Assembly: GCA_016290875.1 (NCBI GenBank)
Contig: JAEEVL010000002.1
Span: 124,001 to 188,000 of the forward strand
Direction: 5' to 3'
DNA length: 64,000 nt
DNA from: Ruminococcus sp.
GTDB taxonomy: Bacteria; Bacillota; Clostridia; Oscillospirales; Ruminococcaceae
The notes below the pieces were generated by a model. It saw only the letters and a list, made by a program, of their open reading frames with translations, was not told where the DNA came from and did not search any database. Below are positions 8,332-16,283 of the stretch, piece after piece. Positions within the stretch are counted from its first letter, which is position 1; each line of letters starts with the position of its first letter. The position numbers and the translations under genes were made by a program.

Positions 8332-10188
8332 TTACATAAACAGCATACTGATACCGTGATCGCGGGCGTAGCTTTCAGCCTTTTTGCGGTTGATCTGTTT
8401 CAGTACACGGACTGTCTGACGATGACCTTTCTTGATCTCGTCCATTTTGATATCCGGGTTATCAAATTCGGTTATGTTGATGTTGAAGAGGTTTTCACAG
8501 CCTGTGAAAGCGTCTTCCTTGATGTCCTTTGTCTGCCAGCTTATGCGGAGGGTGCTGAGGTTCTGACAGCCGTAGAACGCCCAGTTACCGATAGTCTTGA
8601 CACTTGACGGGATCGTTATGGTGTCGAGAGTTCTGCACCATGAGAAAGCACTTTCACCTATCATTGTAACTGAGTCTGAGATGACCAGTTTTTTGAGGTT
8701 GTAGCACTCGGAGAATGCAGAGTTTCCGATACTCTCTACAGATCCGGGAATGACCACTCTTCTGAGTCTCTTGCAGGAGAAGAAAGTGAGGTCGCTTATC
8801 CTTTGGAGATAAGCCGGAAGAACGAGGTTTTCAAGGGAGTTGCAGCGTCCGAAAGCACCTTTTCCGATACGCTTGAGCGATTCGGGGAAGTTTATAGTGC
8901 GCAGACGGAGACACTTCAGGAAAGCATTCTCGCCGATAGCTTCAAGAGAGTTCGGGAGAACTATCTCCTCAAGTGCAAAGCAGTGGCAGAAGGCAAATTT
9001 GTCGATGATCTTTACGCTGTCAGGCAGAACAACCTTTTTAAGAGTCTCGTTACCGCGGAACGCGTATTTTCCGATAGTAGTAATGGTATCGGGTATCTTT
9101 ATGGCTTCGGTAGTGCCTATGTATTTCACAAGAGTTCCTGTTTTGGGGTTGATAGCCATATTATTGGTATCGTCGATAACGATATCCTCAGCGTTCTCAA
9201 CTTCCTCGAGCTCCTTGAGTTCGGAGATGACCTGTTCTTTTGTAATCTTCTCAGGTTTCTTTTCAGACTTTTTCTCGTGAACTTCGACCTTTACGGGTTC
9301 AGCTTTCTTCTCAGGAGCCTTTTCAGCCTTTACTGGTTCAGGCTTCTTCTCGGGAGCTTTCTCGGCCTTTACAGGCTCAGGCTTCTTCTCGGGAGCCTTA
9401 GGCGGCTCAGGCTTAACAGCCTTCTTATCCAAACCAAGAACGATCTCAGCAGGTATTTCTTCCTTTGGAGTGCGCTTCGGCATAAGGTCTTCCTCTGAAA
9501 CCATCTCTGCTTTGAGTGATGGTGAGGACGGCTTTGGCTGCTGCGCCTGGAATGCAGGCTTCTGCTGTGAATGCTTTTTATCCGGGAACTTTATTTCTTT
9601 CGGCTCTGTTTTGCTGCGTTTGGGTTCGTAGCTGTTTATCTGCGATGAAGCAGGGGTATAGAGCTTCGGTGGTGCCGGTATAGCGTCCCTTATCATTGAA
9701 ACGAGCTCTTCACTGTTCTTTGTATTGAAAGGCTGCTTTTCCTTTTTAGCTTCCGGCTTTTTAGGTTCAGCCGGGTGGGGAGCAGCTTTTGCTTCGCTTT
9801 TCTTATTATCTGTCGGTTTTATTTCGGCTTTGAGCTCGGGCATTATAAATTCCGGCTTTTTCTGTTCAACAGGTTTAGCCTCGGACTTAACCTCAGGCTT
9901 CTTTTGCTCGGCAGGCTTAGCCTCGGACTTGACCTCAGGCTTTTTCTGTTCGGCAGGCTTAGCTTCGGACTTGATTTCCGGCTTTGTCTGTTCAGCAGGT
10001 TTAACCTCGGGTCTAACTTCCAGCTTGTGTTTTGCAGCTCTGAGATTGAGTTTTACTATCCTTGTTTTACGCTGACTATCATCTTCTGTTGCGATACCGG
10101 CTTTGCGCTTGTTTTTCTCGCAGAGCGGACAGGTTGAGTATTTGTCAGAATCGTAGAAATGCTTTTCAGGACATCTTACCATTTTCAT
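8332..10188 (-). CDS. zinc-ribbon / Lys-Pro-Glu repeat / BspA-type leucine-rich-repeat protein
   Basis: The 618-residue protein has three parts. Residues 1-25 form a zinc-ribbon-like motif (RCPEKHFYDSDKYSTCPLC, with one Cys and His early and CxxC later). Residues about 50-325 are low-complexity and rich in Lys, Pro, Glu and Ala, including four 14-residue repeats of the KPAEQKKPEVKSEA type and later KPEPVKAEKAPEK repeats. Residues about 340-600 contain some nine 22-23-residue BspA-like leucine-rich repeats with the pattern LPxSVxxIGxxAFxxC. There is no signal peptide or membrane segment, so it is probably cytoplasmic although most BspA proteins are exported. The start follows GGAGGA. It is transcribed alone from its own promoter. 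Function is unknown; a protein-binding scaffold is the most that can be inferred. Confidence 0.88.
   Translation of the reverse strand: MKMVRCPEKHFYDSDKYSTCPLCEKNKRKAGIATEDDSQRKTRIVKLNLRAAKHKLEVRPEVKPAEQTKPEIKSEAKPAEQKKPEVKSEAKPAEQKKPEVKSEAKPVEQKKPEFIMPELKAEIKPTDNKKSEAKAAPHPAEPKKPEAKKEKQPFNTKNSEELVSMIRDAIPAPPKLYTPASSQINSYEPKRSKTEPKEIKFPDKKHSQQKPAFQAQQPKPSSPSLKAEMVSEEDLMPKRTPKEEIPAEIVLGLDKKAVKPEPPKAPEKKPEPVKAEKAPEKKPEPVKAEKAPEKKAEPVKVEVHEKKSEKKPEKITKEQVISELKELEEVENAEDIVIDDTNNMAINPKTGTLVKYIGTTEAIKIPDTITTIGKYAFRGNETLKKVVLPDSVKIIDKFAFCHCFALEEIVLPNSLEAIGENAFLKCLRLRTINFPESLKRIGKGAFGRCNSLENLVLPAYLQRISDLTFFSCKRLRRVVIPGSVESIGNSAFSECYNLKKLVISDSVTMIGESAFSWCRTLDTITIPSSVKTIGNWAFYGCQNLSTLRISWQTKDIKEDAFTGCENLFNINITEFDNPDIKMDEIKKGHRQTVRVLKQINRKKAESYARDHGISMLFM
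9851..10018 (-). repeat. four 42-bp tandem repeats within the leucine-rich-repeat gene
   Basis: Units at 9851-9892, 9893-9934, 9935-9976 and 9977-10018 are similar in sequence and each encodes a 14-residue Lys/Pro/Glu/Ala repeat. The period is a multiple of three, so copy-number changes keep the frame. Confidence 0.85.
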
Positions 10189-10275
10189 TGTATTTTTCCT
10201 CCAGGAGAAATTACTCTGTGTATAGTTGAAGTAGAAATCTACAAAATATTAACATTGTATGAACTCAATATAATT

Positions 10276-10304
10276 ATTATAGCATTTTTTCTATAAAAAA
10301 TCAA
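10276..10304 (-). promoter_or_regulatory. sigma-A promoter of the leucine-rich-repeat gene
   Basis: On the minus strand TTGATT (10304-10299) and TATAAT (10281-10276) are separated by 17 bases, about 90 bases before the start codon. Nothing else was seen between this promoter and the divergent asn promoter at 10477. Confidence 0.78.
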
Positions 10305-10476
10305 TAACAGCCGTTAGTGTTTGGGAAACTTTGTCATATTTAACAGTTTATTAATAACTTTGTTCGAGTTAAAAGGCGGTAAATCAATGCGCATCATCAC
10401 TCTCATTATACAACTTGCACAAATATGATATTACTGATAGTTGTGAAAAATCAGTTCATTAAGCAAAAAATGACTA

Positions 10477-10505
10477 TTGACAAACGCCGGATAAAGTGTT
10501 ATAAT
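10477..10505 (+). promoter_or_regulatory. sigma-A promoter of the asparagine operon
   Basis: A consensus pair TTGACA (10477-10482) and TATAAT (10500-10505) with 17-base spacing lies directly before the T-box leader. Confidence 0.88.
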
Positions 10506-10511
10506 ATGCTC

Positions 10512-10756
10512 ATCAAATGCTATGACGAAGAGAAGTAGTACGAAAATTCGTTCCCAGAGAGTGCGGGGCAGGTGAGAGCCGCATATCAGAGTTCGTATGA
10601 ATAACACTTCCGAGCTTCAGACTGAAAGGCTTTGCACCCAGTAGGCGAGACGTGTTCCGCACGTTACAGCGGCTCAAAAGTGATCGCTTTTGCGATAATT
10701 CAGGTGGCACCACGGGTATTATGCTCCCGTCCTGTAGTAGGACGGGAGCTTTTTGT
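10512..10756 (+). ncRNA. T-box leader, probably asparagine-specific
   Basis: The leader contains the T-box sequence AGGTGGCACCACGGG (about 10702-10716), which pairs with the uncharged tRNA acceptor end, followed by a terminator with an 11-bp stem (10723-10733 with 10739-10749) and a T run. Upstream lies a long stem-I region with GAAGAGAAGTAGTA-like and GAGAGCCGCAT elements. The triplet AAC at 10603-10605, in ATAACACTTCCGAG on the 3' side of stem I, is the likely specifier and matches asparagine. The leader should allow read-through into asnS when charged tRNA-Asn is scarce. The exact specifier loop is inferred, not folded. Confidence 0.9.
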
Positions 10757-10796
10757 ATTTCCTCGTCCTGAATAATTACGGAAAGGAAAGATTATA

Positions 10797-12167
10797 ATGA
10801 AACACATCGACATCAAAAATGTCATCACCTCACAGGAGTACGTCGGCAAGACTGTTACAGTATGCGGCTGGGTACGTACTTCAAGAAACTCCAAGAGCGT
10901 AGCTTTCATCGAGCTCAACGACGGTACTTCTCTCAAGAATATCCAGGTCGTAGTTGAAAAAGGCGACAGCGACTTCAAGGAGCCAAGAGTAGGTATGGCT
11001 GTTAAGGTAGAGGGTACAGTAGTTGCCGGCAGAAACAATACTGTCGAGATCAACATCACACCTGATGCTCTTACAGTTCTCGGTGATGCCCCCACAGATT
11101 ACCCCCTCCAGAAGAAGGGCCACACACTCGAATTCCTCCGTACTATCCCTCACCTCAGAGGACGTACGAATACTTTCAATGCTGTATGGAGAGTACGCTC
11201 AGTGCTCGCAGCAGCTATACACCGCTATTTCCAGGAACACAACTACGTTTACGTAAATACTCCCCTTATCACAGGCAGTGACTGTGAGGGCGCCGGCGAG
11301 ATGTTCCAGGTAACAACAAACGGCTTCACAACTGAGTATAAGACAGAAGAAGAGTACTATGCAAACGACTTCTTCGGCAAGCGTGCAGGACTTTCAGTAT
11401 CCGGACAGCTCGAAGGCGAAATGGCAGCTACTGCTATGGGTAAGATCTACACATTCGGACCTTCATTCCGTGCTGAGAACTCCAACACTCCCAAGCACCT
11501 TGCTGAATTCTGGCACATCGAGCCCGAGGTAGCTTTCATGGAACTCGACGATGTAATCGAGCTTGCTGAGGATATGCTCAAGTACGTTATCGGTGATCTT
11601 CTCAAGAAGTGTCCTGATGAAGTAGCATTCTTCGACGCTCACTTTGAAAAGGGACTCAAGGCTCGTCTTGAAGAGCTCATTTCACACGAATTCGGCAGAG
11701 TTACCTACACAGAGGCTATCGAGCTTCTCAAGAAGTCCGGAGAGAACTTCGTATACCCCGTAGAGTGGGGCTGCGATCTCCAGACAGAGCACGAGAGATA
11801 CCTCTCTGAGAAGGTATTCAAGAAGGCTGTATTCGTAACAGATTATCCCAAGGAGATAAAGTCTTTCTATATGAAGCAGAACCCCGACGGAAAGACTGTT
11901 GCAGCTGTTGATCTTCTTGTTCCCGGCGTTGGCGAGATCATCGGCGGAAGCGAGCGTGAGGCTGACTACGACAAGCTCATCGCTGCTATGCAGGAGAGAG
12001 GAATGAGCATGGAACCCTATGCTGATTACCTCGACCTCAGAAAGTACGGTACAGTACCGCACGGCGGATTCGGACTCGGCTTCGAGAGACTTATCATGTA
12101 CACAACGGGTATGGCTAACATCCGCGACGTTATCCTCTTCCCGAGAACTGTTGGTTCTATCCGATAA
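10797..12167 (+). CDS. asnS: asparaginyl-tRNA synthetase
   Basis: AsnS charges tRNA-Asn. The 456-residue product has the normal length and layout: an N-terminal OB-fold anticodon domain (TVCGWVRTSRNSKSVAFIEL), then the class II core with motif 2 (FGPSFRAENSNTPKHLAEFW) and motif 3 (GFGLGFERLIMYTTGM) near the C-terminus. It starts at an ATG 12 bases after GGAAAGGAAAG and is preceded by the T-box leader. A lipoprotein gene and asnA follow with no terminator before 14307, so the T-box may control all three. Confidence 0.97.
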   Translation: MKHIDIKNVITSQEYVGKTVTVCGWVRTSRNSKSVAFIELNDGTSLKNIQVVVEKGDSDFKEPRVGMAVKVEGTVVAGRNNTVEINITPDALTVLGDAPTDYPLQKKGHTLEFLRTIPHLRGRTNTFNAVWRVRSVLAAAIHRYFQEHNYVYVNTPLITGSDCEGAGEMFQVTTNGFTTEYKTEEEYYANDFFGKRAGLSVSGQLEGEMAATAMGKIYTFGPSFRAENSNTPKHLAEFWHIEPEVAFMELDDVIELAEDMLKYVIGDLLKKCPDEVAFFDAHFEKGLKARLEELISHEFGRVTYTEAIELLKKSGENFVYPVEWGCDLQTEHERYLSEKVFKKAVFVTDYPKEIKSFYMKQNPDGKTVAAVDLLVPGVGEIIGGSEREADYDKLIAAMQERGMSMEPYADYLDLRKYGTVPHGGFGLGFERLIMYTTGMANIRDVILFPRTVGSIR

Positions 12168-12201
12168 ACATTAATAACATATCAGAAAGGAAAAGATCAT
12201 T

Positions 12202-13194
12202 ATGAAAAAGCTTATTTCTATCCTTGCAGTAAGTATGCTGCTCGCTTGCTCTTTCACTTCTTGCGGAGACAGTGACGACGGTTCCGAAAGCACTTCCAAG
12301 AAGTCAAAGACTTCCGCTTCATCCACTGACGATGAGGACGAAACTGACGAAGACGATACCGAAGAGGACGAGACAGAGTCTACAAAGAAGAACAAGAAGT
12401 CTAAGGAAAAGGCTACCGACGAGGACGAGACCGAAGCTACTACAAAGAAGAGCCGTAAGCAGAAGGCAACTGAGGAAGACGAAACTGAGGACGAGACAGA
12501 AGCAACTACTAAAAAGTCAAAGAAGAAGGAAAAGACAACTTCATCAATTTCTGATGATGATCTTCCCGGCGAGATCGGCGGAGATATTATCGGAAAGTGG
12601 GCAATTGACGAAGATACGATTGAAACATTTATCGGTGAAAAAGATTTCAGAGGATTTAGTATCACCGACTGCTATATGGAATTCGATGACGACGGTATCT
12701 GCACCATCAACATGAACGTCGATATGTCATCTGTTATGTGCATCAAGGATGAAGAGCCTAATTCACTCTATATTGAAAAGGATAAGGACTATATGAAGGG
12801 CACGACTTTCTGTATGGGCGGAATCTGTGCGCCGATATACGACTTTGACGGAAAGTCTTTCAAGGCTGGCGTCAATGGTAAGTACACCACATTTACACGT
12901 GATAAGAAATCAGACGACATATACGGTAAGTACGATATTCCCAAAGATTTCGGCTCCGGAGACACTAAGAACGGAAGCCTTGAATTCGTTGAGAGCGGAC
13001 TTGAATTCGTTGAGAGCGGAGTAGCTTATATGAATTTTTCCTATACCAAGGACTTTATCTATGACGATGACGAGGGAACTCTCACAAGCGATGACAGCGA
13101 CAAGGAGCCTGCAAGAGTTCGTTTCATAGATGATGATACAATGATAATTGCCAGTGGGGACGGTGAAATAGGTACACTTACCCGTGCAGATTAA
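12202..13194 (+). CDS. acidic low-complexity lipoprotein
   Basis: The 330-residue protein has a lipoprotein signal peptide of about 20 residues ending at a Cys (LLACSFTSCGDS). Residues about 25-120 are a highly charged repeat-like tract of Asp, Glu, Thr, Lys and Ser. The remaining 200 residues look like a folded domain of the kind seen in small secreted proteins of this group (DDLPGEIGGDIIGKWAIDED and later YMEFDDDGICTI). It lies 34 bases after asnS and about 90 before asnA, in the same direction, with a good ribosome site. The function is unknown. Its place between two asparagine genes may be chance or may mean it is co-regulated by the T-box. Confidence 0.85.
   Translation: MKKLISILAVSMLLACSFTSCGDSDDGSESTSKKSKTSASSTDDEDETDEDDTEEDETESTKKNKKSKEKATDEDETEATTKKSRKQKATEEDETEDETEATTKKSKKKEKTTSSISDDDLPGEIGGDIIGKWAIDEDTIETFIGEKDFRGFSITDCYMEFDDDGICTINMNVDMSSVMCIKDEEPNSLYIEKDKDYMKGTTFCMGGICAPIYDFDGKSFKAGVNGKYTTFTRDKKSDDIYGKYDIPKDFGSGDTKNGSLEFVESGLEFVESGVAYMNFSYTKDFIYDDDEGTLTSDDSDKEPARVRFIDDDTMIIASGDGEIGTLTRAD
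12979..13020 (+). repeat. exact 21-bp tandem duplication in the lipoprotein gene
   Basis: Units 12979-12999 and 13000-13020 are identical and encode LEFVESG twice. The sequence is in frame and looks recent because there are no substitutions between the copies. Confidence 0.95.
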
Positions 13195-13284
13195 GTTCCT
13201 TACAGTTTCAGTACAGCACAGCAGCCGTCAATGGCGCCGGCTGTTGTTCAAATATTCTATTTCAAGTAAAGGAAAGTGATTACT

Positions 13285-14295
13285 ATGTCAAGATCGCTGT
13301 ATATTCCCGAGGGCTATAAATCGGCTCTCACGCTGAGAGAGACTCAGCACGCAATCAAATACATCAAGGACGTTTTCCAGCAGGCGCTCTCATTCGCATT
13401 GACGCTTGACCGCGTATCTGCTCCTCTTATCGTAAAGAAGGGCAGCGGTATCAATGATGACCTCAACGGAGTTGAGCGCAAGGTGGATTTCGACATAAAG
13501 GAAATAGGAAGCGAAGCAGAAGTAGTACAGTCTCTTGCCAAGTGGAAGAGAATGGCTCTCTACCGTTACGGATACAAGCCGGGTGAGGGCATCTACACTG
13601 ATATGAACGCTATCCGCCGTGACGATGATACAGACAATACACATTCTATCTTCGTAGACCAGTGGGACTGGGAGAAGGTAGTTACACGCGAGCAGAGAAA
13701 CATCGAGTTCCTCAAGGACACTGTAAAGTCTGTTGTAAAGGCAGTAGCCTATACAAAGCGCAAGGTAGGTCTTCGTTATCCTCAGATAGCAGGAGAGATC
13801 TGCACAGACGTATTCTTCATTACAACTCAGGAGCTTGAGGATATGTATCCTGACAAGACAGGCCACGAGAGAGAAAGACTCATCACCAAGGAGCACAAGA
13901 CAGTATTCCTTATGGGTATCGGCGGCAAGCTCAAGAGCGGTGAGAAGCACGACGGCAGAGCTCCCGACTACGATGACTGGTCACTCAACGGAGATATCCT
14001 CTTCTGGGACGAGACTCTTAACGATTCACTCGAGATCTCCTCAATGGGTATCAGAGTTGACGAGAATTCACTCAAATCTCAGCTTGCTGAGTGCGGTGCA
14101 GAGGACAGGATGCAGTACAAGTACCACAAGATGATAGCAGACGGAACTCTTCCGCTCACTATCGGCGGCGGTATCGGACAGTCAAGACTGTGTATGTTCC
14201 TGCTCAACAAGGCACATATTGGTGAGGTACAGTCCTCGATATGGCCTGATGATATGATAGAGAAATGCGCTGAAAATGGCATTACTCTTCTTTAA
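13285..14295 (+). CDS. asnA: aspartate-ammonia ligase (asparagine synthetase A)
   Basis: AsnA makes asparagine from aspartate and free ammonia using ATP. The 336-residue product is collinear with the family and shows its class-II-synthetase-like core: RETQHAIKYIKDVFQ, APLIVKKGSGINDDLNGVER, SIFVDQWDWEKV and the C-terminal GGGIGQSRLCMFLL. I use the ATG at 13285, which is well spaced from AAAGGAAAG; a GTG at 13276 overlaps that site. Use of the ammonia-dependent enzyme fits an organism living in ammonia-rich gut contents. It closes the asn unit and is followed by a terminator. Confidence 0.95.
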   Translation: MSRSLYIPEGYKSALTLRETQHAIKYIKDVFQQALSFALTLDRVSAPLIVKKGSGINDDLNGVERKVDFDIKEIGSEAEVVQSLAKWKRMALYRYGYKPGEGIYTDMNAIRRDDDTDNTHSIFVDQWDWEKVVTREQRNIEFLKDTVKSVVKAVAYTKRKVGLRYPQIAGEICTDVFFITTQELEDMYPDKTGHERERLITKEHKTVFLMGIGGKLKSGEKHDGRAPDYDDWSLNGDILFWDETLNDSLEISSMGIRVDENSLKSQLAECGAEDRMQYKYHKMIADGTLPLTIGGGIGQSRLCMFLLNKAHIGEVQSSIWPDDMIEKCAENGITLL

Positions 14296-14306
14296 TGACA
14301 TCTCAG

Positions 14307-14335
14307 GAGTCCGGAAATATTCCGGACTCTTTTTC
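14307..14335 (+). terminator. intrinsic terminator after asnA
   Basis: GAGTCCGGA (14307-14315) pairs perfectly with TCCGGACTC (14321-14329), followed by five T. Confidence 0.9.
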
Positions 14336-14386
14336 TATGCCTTATCAGCGAAATCTCTGTGCGAATATAATTCACAACGGATATGA

Positions 14387-14415
14387 TTGACAAACCTGCT
14401 GTAACTCAGTATAAT
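14387..14415 (+). promoter_or_regulatory. sigma-A promoter of the galactanase gene
   Basis: TTGACA (14387-14392) and TATAAT (14410-14415) are spaced by 17 bases, 35 bases before the GH53 start codon. Confidence 0.87.
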
Positions 14416-14449
14416 TGAGGTAACAGAGTTTATACACAGGAGGTAGGAA

Positions 14450-15952
14450 ATGTTTATAAAACAAATCACAGCGCTTGCAGCATCTGCCGTTATATCTCTC
14501 GGGGCAGCCTGCAGCGCAGCGCAGGAAAAAACGGAGAATGTTCGTGCTGTTGAGAGAGCAGTTACCTTTACGCAGTTTGATCAGAGCATCAACGGCGGTG
14601 AACCTATAAGAGGAGTGGACGTTTCCTCGATAGAGGCGGTAGAGGCTTCAGGAGTGAAATTCTATGACGACAACGGAAAAGAACGCGACATCTTTGATAT
14701 TCTCAAAGATCACGGAGTAAACTACGTAAGAGTACGTGTGTGGAATGAGCCTAACGACGGCAACGGCCATACTTACGGCGGAGGAAACAATGATGTAAAA
14801 GTTGCAGGCAAGATAGGCAAAAGAGCTGCCGAGCACGGCATGAAGCTGCTTGTGGACATACATTATTCTGATTTCTGGGCAGATCCGGCTAAGCAGAAAC
14901 GCCCGAAGTACTGGCAGCAACACGACCACAACACCCTCAAGGGGGAGATATACAAATGGACAAAGTGGGTGCTTGAATCTGTCAGCGCTGACGGCGGTGA
15001 TATAGGTATGGTACAGGTCGGCAACGAGACTAACTGCTTCTTCTGCGGCGAGACCGATATGAAGAAGATATGCGACCTCTTCTCGAGCGGAAACAAGGCT
15101 GTCCGCGACTTTGACAGGAACATCCTCATAGCACATCACTTCGCAAATCCTGCACACGCCGACCATTTCAAGTGGTATGCACAGATAATGAATGAATGTA
15201 ACCTTGACTATGACGTGTTTGCAACTTCGTACTATCCCTACTGGCATGGCGGTACAGATAATCTTGTGGACGTTATGAAGTACATCGGTGACACCTATCA
15301 CAAGTATGTTATGGTTGCTGAAACGGCTTATCCCTATACCAATCAGGACGGCGACGGTGCTCGTAATTCTGTTGACATTTATTCATCAGGCTGTGAGTTT
15401 GCTTATGACATATCGGTGGACGGTCAGATACAGTGCATGACCGATACGTTCCAGGCTATGGCTGACTGCGGCAAATGGGGACTCGGTGCATTTTACTGGG
15501 AACCCGCTTGGATAGGCGCTCAGGGAGTATCACAGGAACAGCGACGCGCTCTTTGGGAGCAGTACGGTTCCGGCTGGGCAAACGAAGCCGCAAAGGAATT
15601 TGACGAACACGTTACAAAAACAGACGGTTCGAGCTTTGACAATCAGGCTCTGTTTGATTTCAGCGGCAAGCCGATGAAGTCACTCGATGTATTCCTCAAC
15701 ATACTTCCGCAGGAGCAGAAGTCAGTTCCCGAGATCGAGTATCTTGCAGGTGATCTCAACGAAGACGGCAAGGTCGATGTGTTCGATTATATACTTTTGA
15801 AAAGGCAGTTGATCGCCGGAGAGAGCGTTCCGGCAGCTGATATCAACAACGACGGAGCATTCAATATTGCCGATGTAGTCAAAATGGGAAACTACATCAT
15901 CGGAAGGGGCGGTTTCAGACCGGAGAAGAGGAAAGCTCCGGCGAAGCGCTGA
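14450..15952 (+). CDS. GH53 endo-beta-1,4-galactanase with C-terminal dockerin
   Basis: This secreted enzyme should cleave beta-1,4-galactan side chains of pectin. The 500-residue protein has an N-terminal signal peptide of about 25 residues ending near GAACSAA. The GH53 barrel spans about 55-400, with MVQVGNETN (general acid/base Glu near 192) and VMVAETAYPY (nucleophile Glu near 290). A dockerin follows at about 440-490 with two calcium loops, DLNEDGKVDVFD and DINNDGAFNIAD, which would attach it to a cohesin scaffold. A short basic tail ends the protein. AGGAGG precedes the ATG. It is transcribed alone from a consensus promoter; the next gene encodes a possible sugar sensor. Confidence 0.94.
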   Translation: MFIKQITALAASAVISLGAACSAAQEKTENVRAVERAVTFTQFDQSINGGEPIRGVDVSSIEAVEASGVKFYDDNGKERDIFDILKDHGVNYVRVRVWNEPNDGNGHTYGGGNNDVKVAGKIGKRAAEHGMKLLVDIHYSDFWADPAKQKRPKYWQQHDHNTLKGEIYKWTKWVLESVSADGGDIGMVQVGNETNCFFCGETDMKKICDLFSSGNKAVRDFDRNILIAHHFANPAHADHFKWYAQIMNECNLDYDVFATSYYPYWHGGTDNLVDVMKYIGDTYHKYVMVAETAYPYTNQDGDGARNSVDIYSSGCEFAYDISVDGQIQCMTDTFQAMADCGKWGLGAFYWEPAWIGAQGVSQEQRRALWEQYGSGWANEAAKEFDEHVTKTDGSSFDNQALFDFSGKPMKSLDVFLNILPQEQKSVPEIEYLAGDLNEDGKVDVFDYILLKRQLIAGESVPAADINNDGAFNIADVVKMGNYIIGRGGFRPEKRKAPAKR

Positions 15953-15971
15953 AGCATATCAGCAGACGAAA

Positions 15972-16001
15972 AAGGGGCAGGTAATACCTGTCCTTTTTTA
16001 T
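15972..16001 (+). terminator. intrinsic terminator after the galactanase
   Basis: GGGCAGGT and ACCTGTCC form an 8-bp hairpin with one G-U pair, followed by six T. The rest of the 330-base gap to the next gene holds a TATAAT at about 16172 with no clear -35 and a loose ACCGGA/TCCGGT inverted repeat near 16205-16237. Confidence 0.82.
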
Positions 16002-16283
16002 TGTGCCTGGGAGTAGTTTTTTGCGAAAAATCGCGCCTGGATTGATATGCTGTATATCATTATTTGCTTCCTGCTTGTGCAAGTTGCATATATGGAGAAC
16101 TGCGTTGATGTGCAAGTCTATAAAAATGTTTTAATTAATAATTTGTGCTTTAATTCAGCCTGAAAAATGGTATAATATAATAAATGTAAGTATGCTCAGA
16201 ATTGACCGGAGTCTTTGTTTCGCAGCGGTTTCCGGTGTAAATCATTATGAATTGTAATAGTTACTATGTCAGTAGGTGAGATT

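Noticed and set aside
9295..10018. Regularly repeated DNA that could suggest a CRISPR-like array
   Set aside because: The repeats are in-frame 42-bp coding units without unique spacers, inside a protein gene.
13215..13250. A terminator between the lipoprotein and asnA
   Set aside because: AGCAGCCG/CGGCTGTT can pair, but no T tract follows, so it does not look like an intrinsic terminator.
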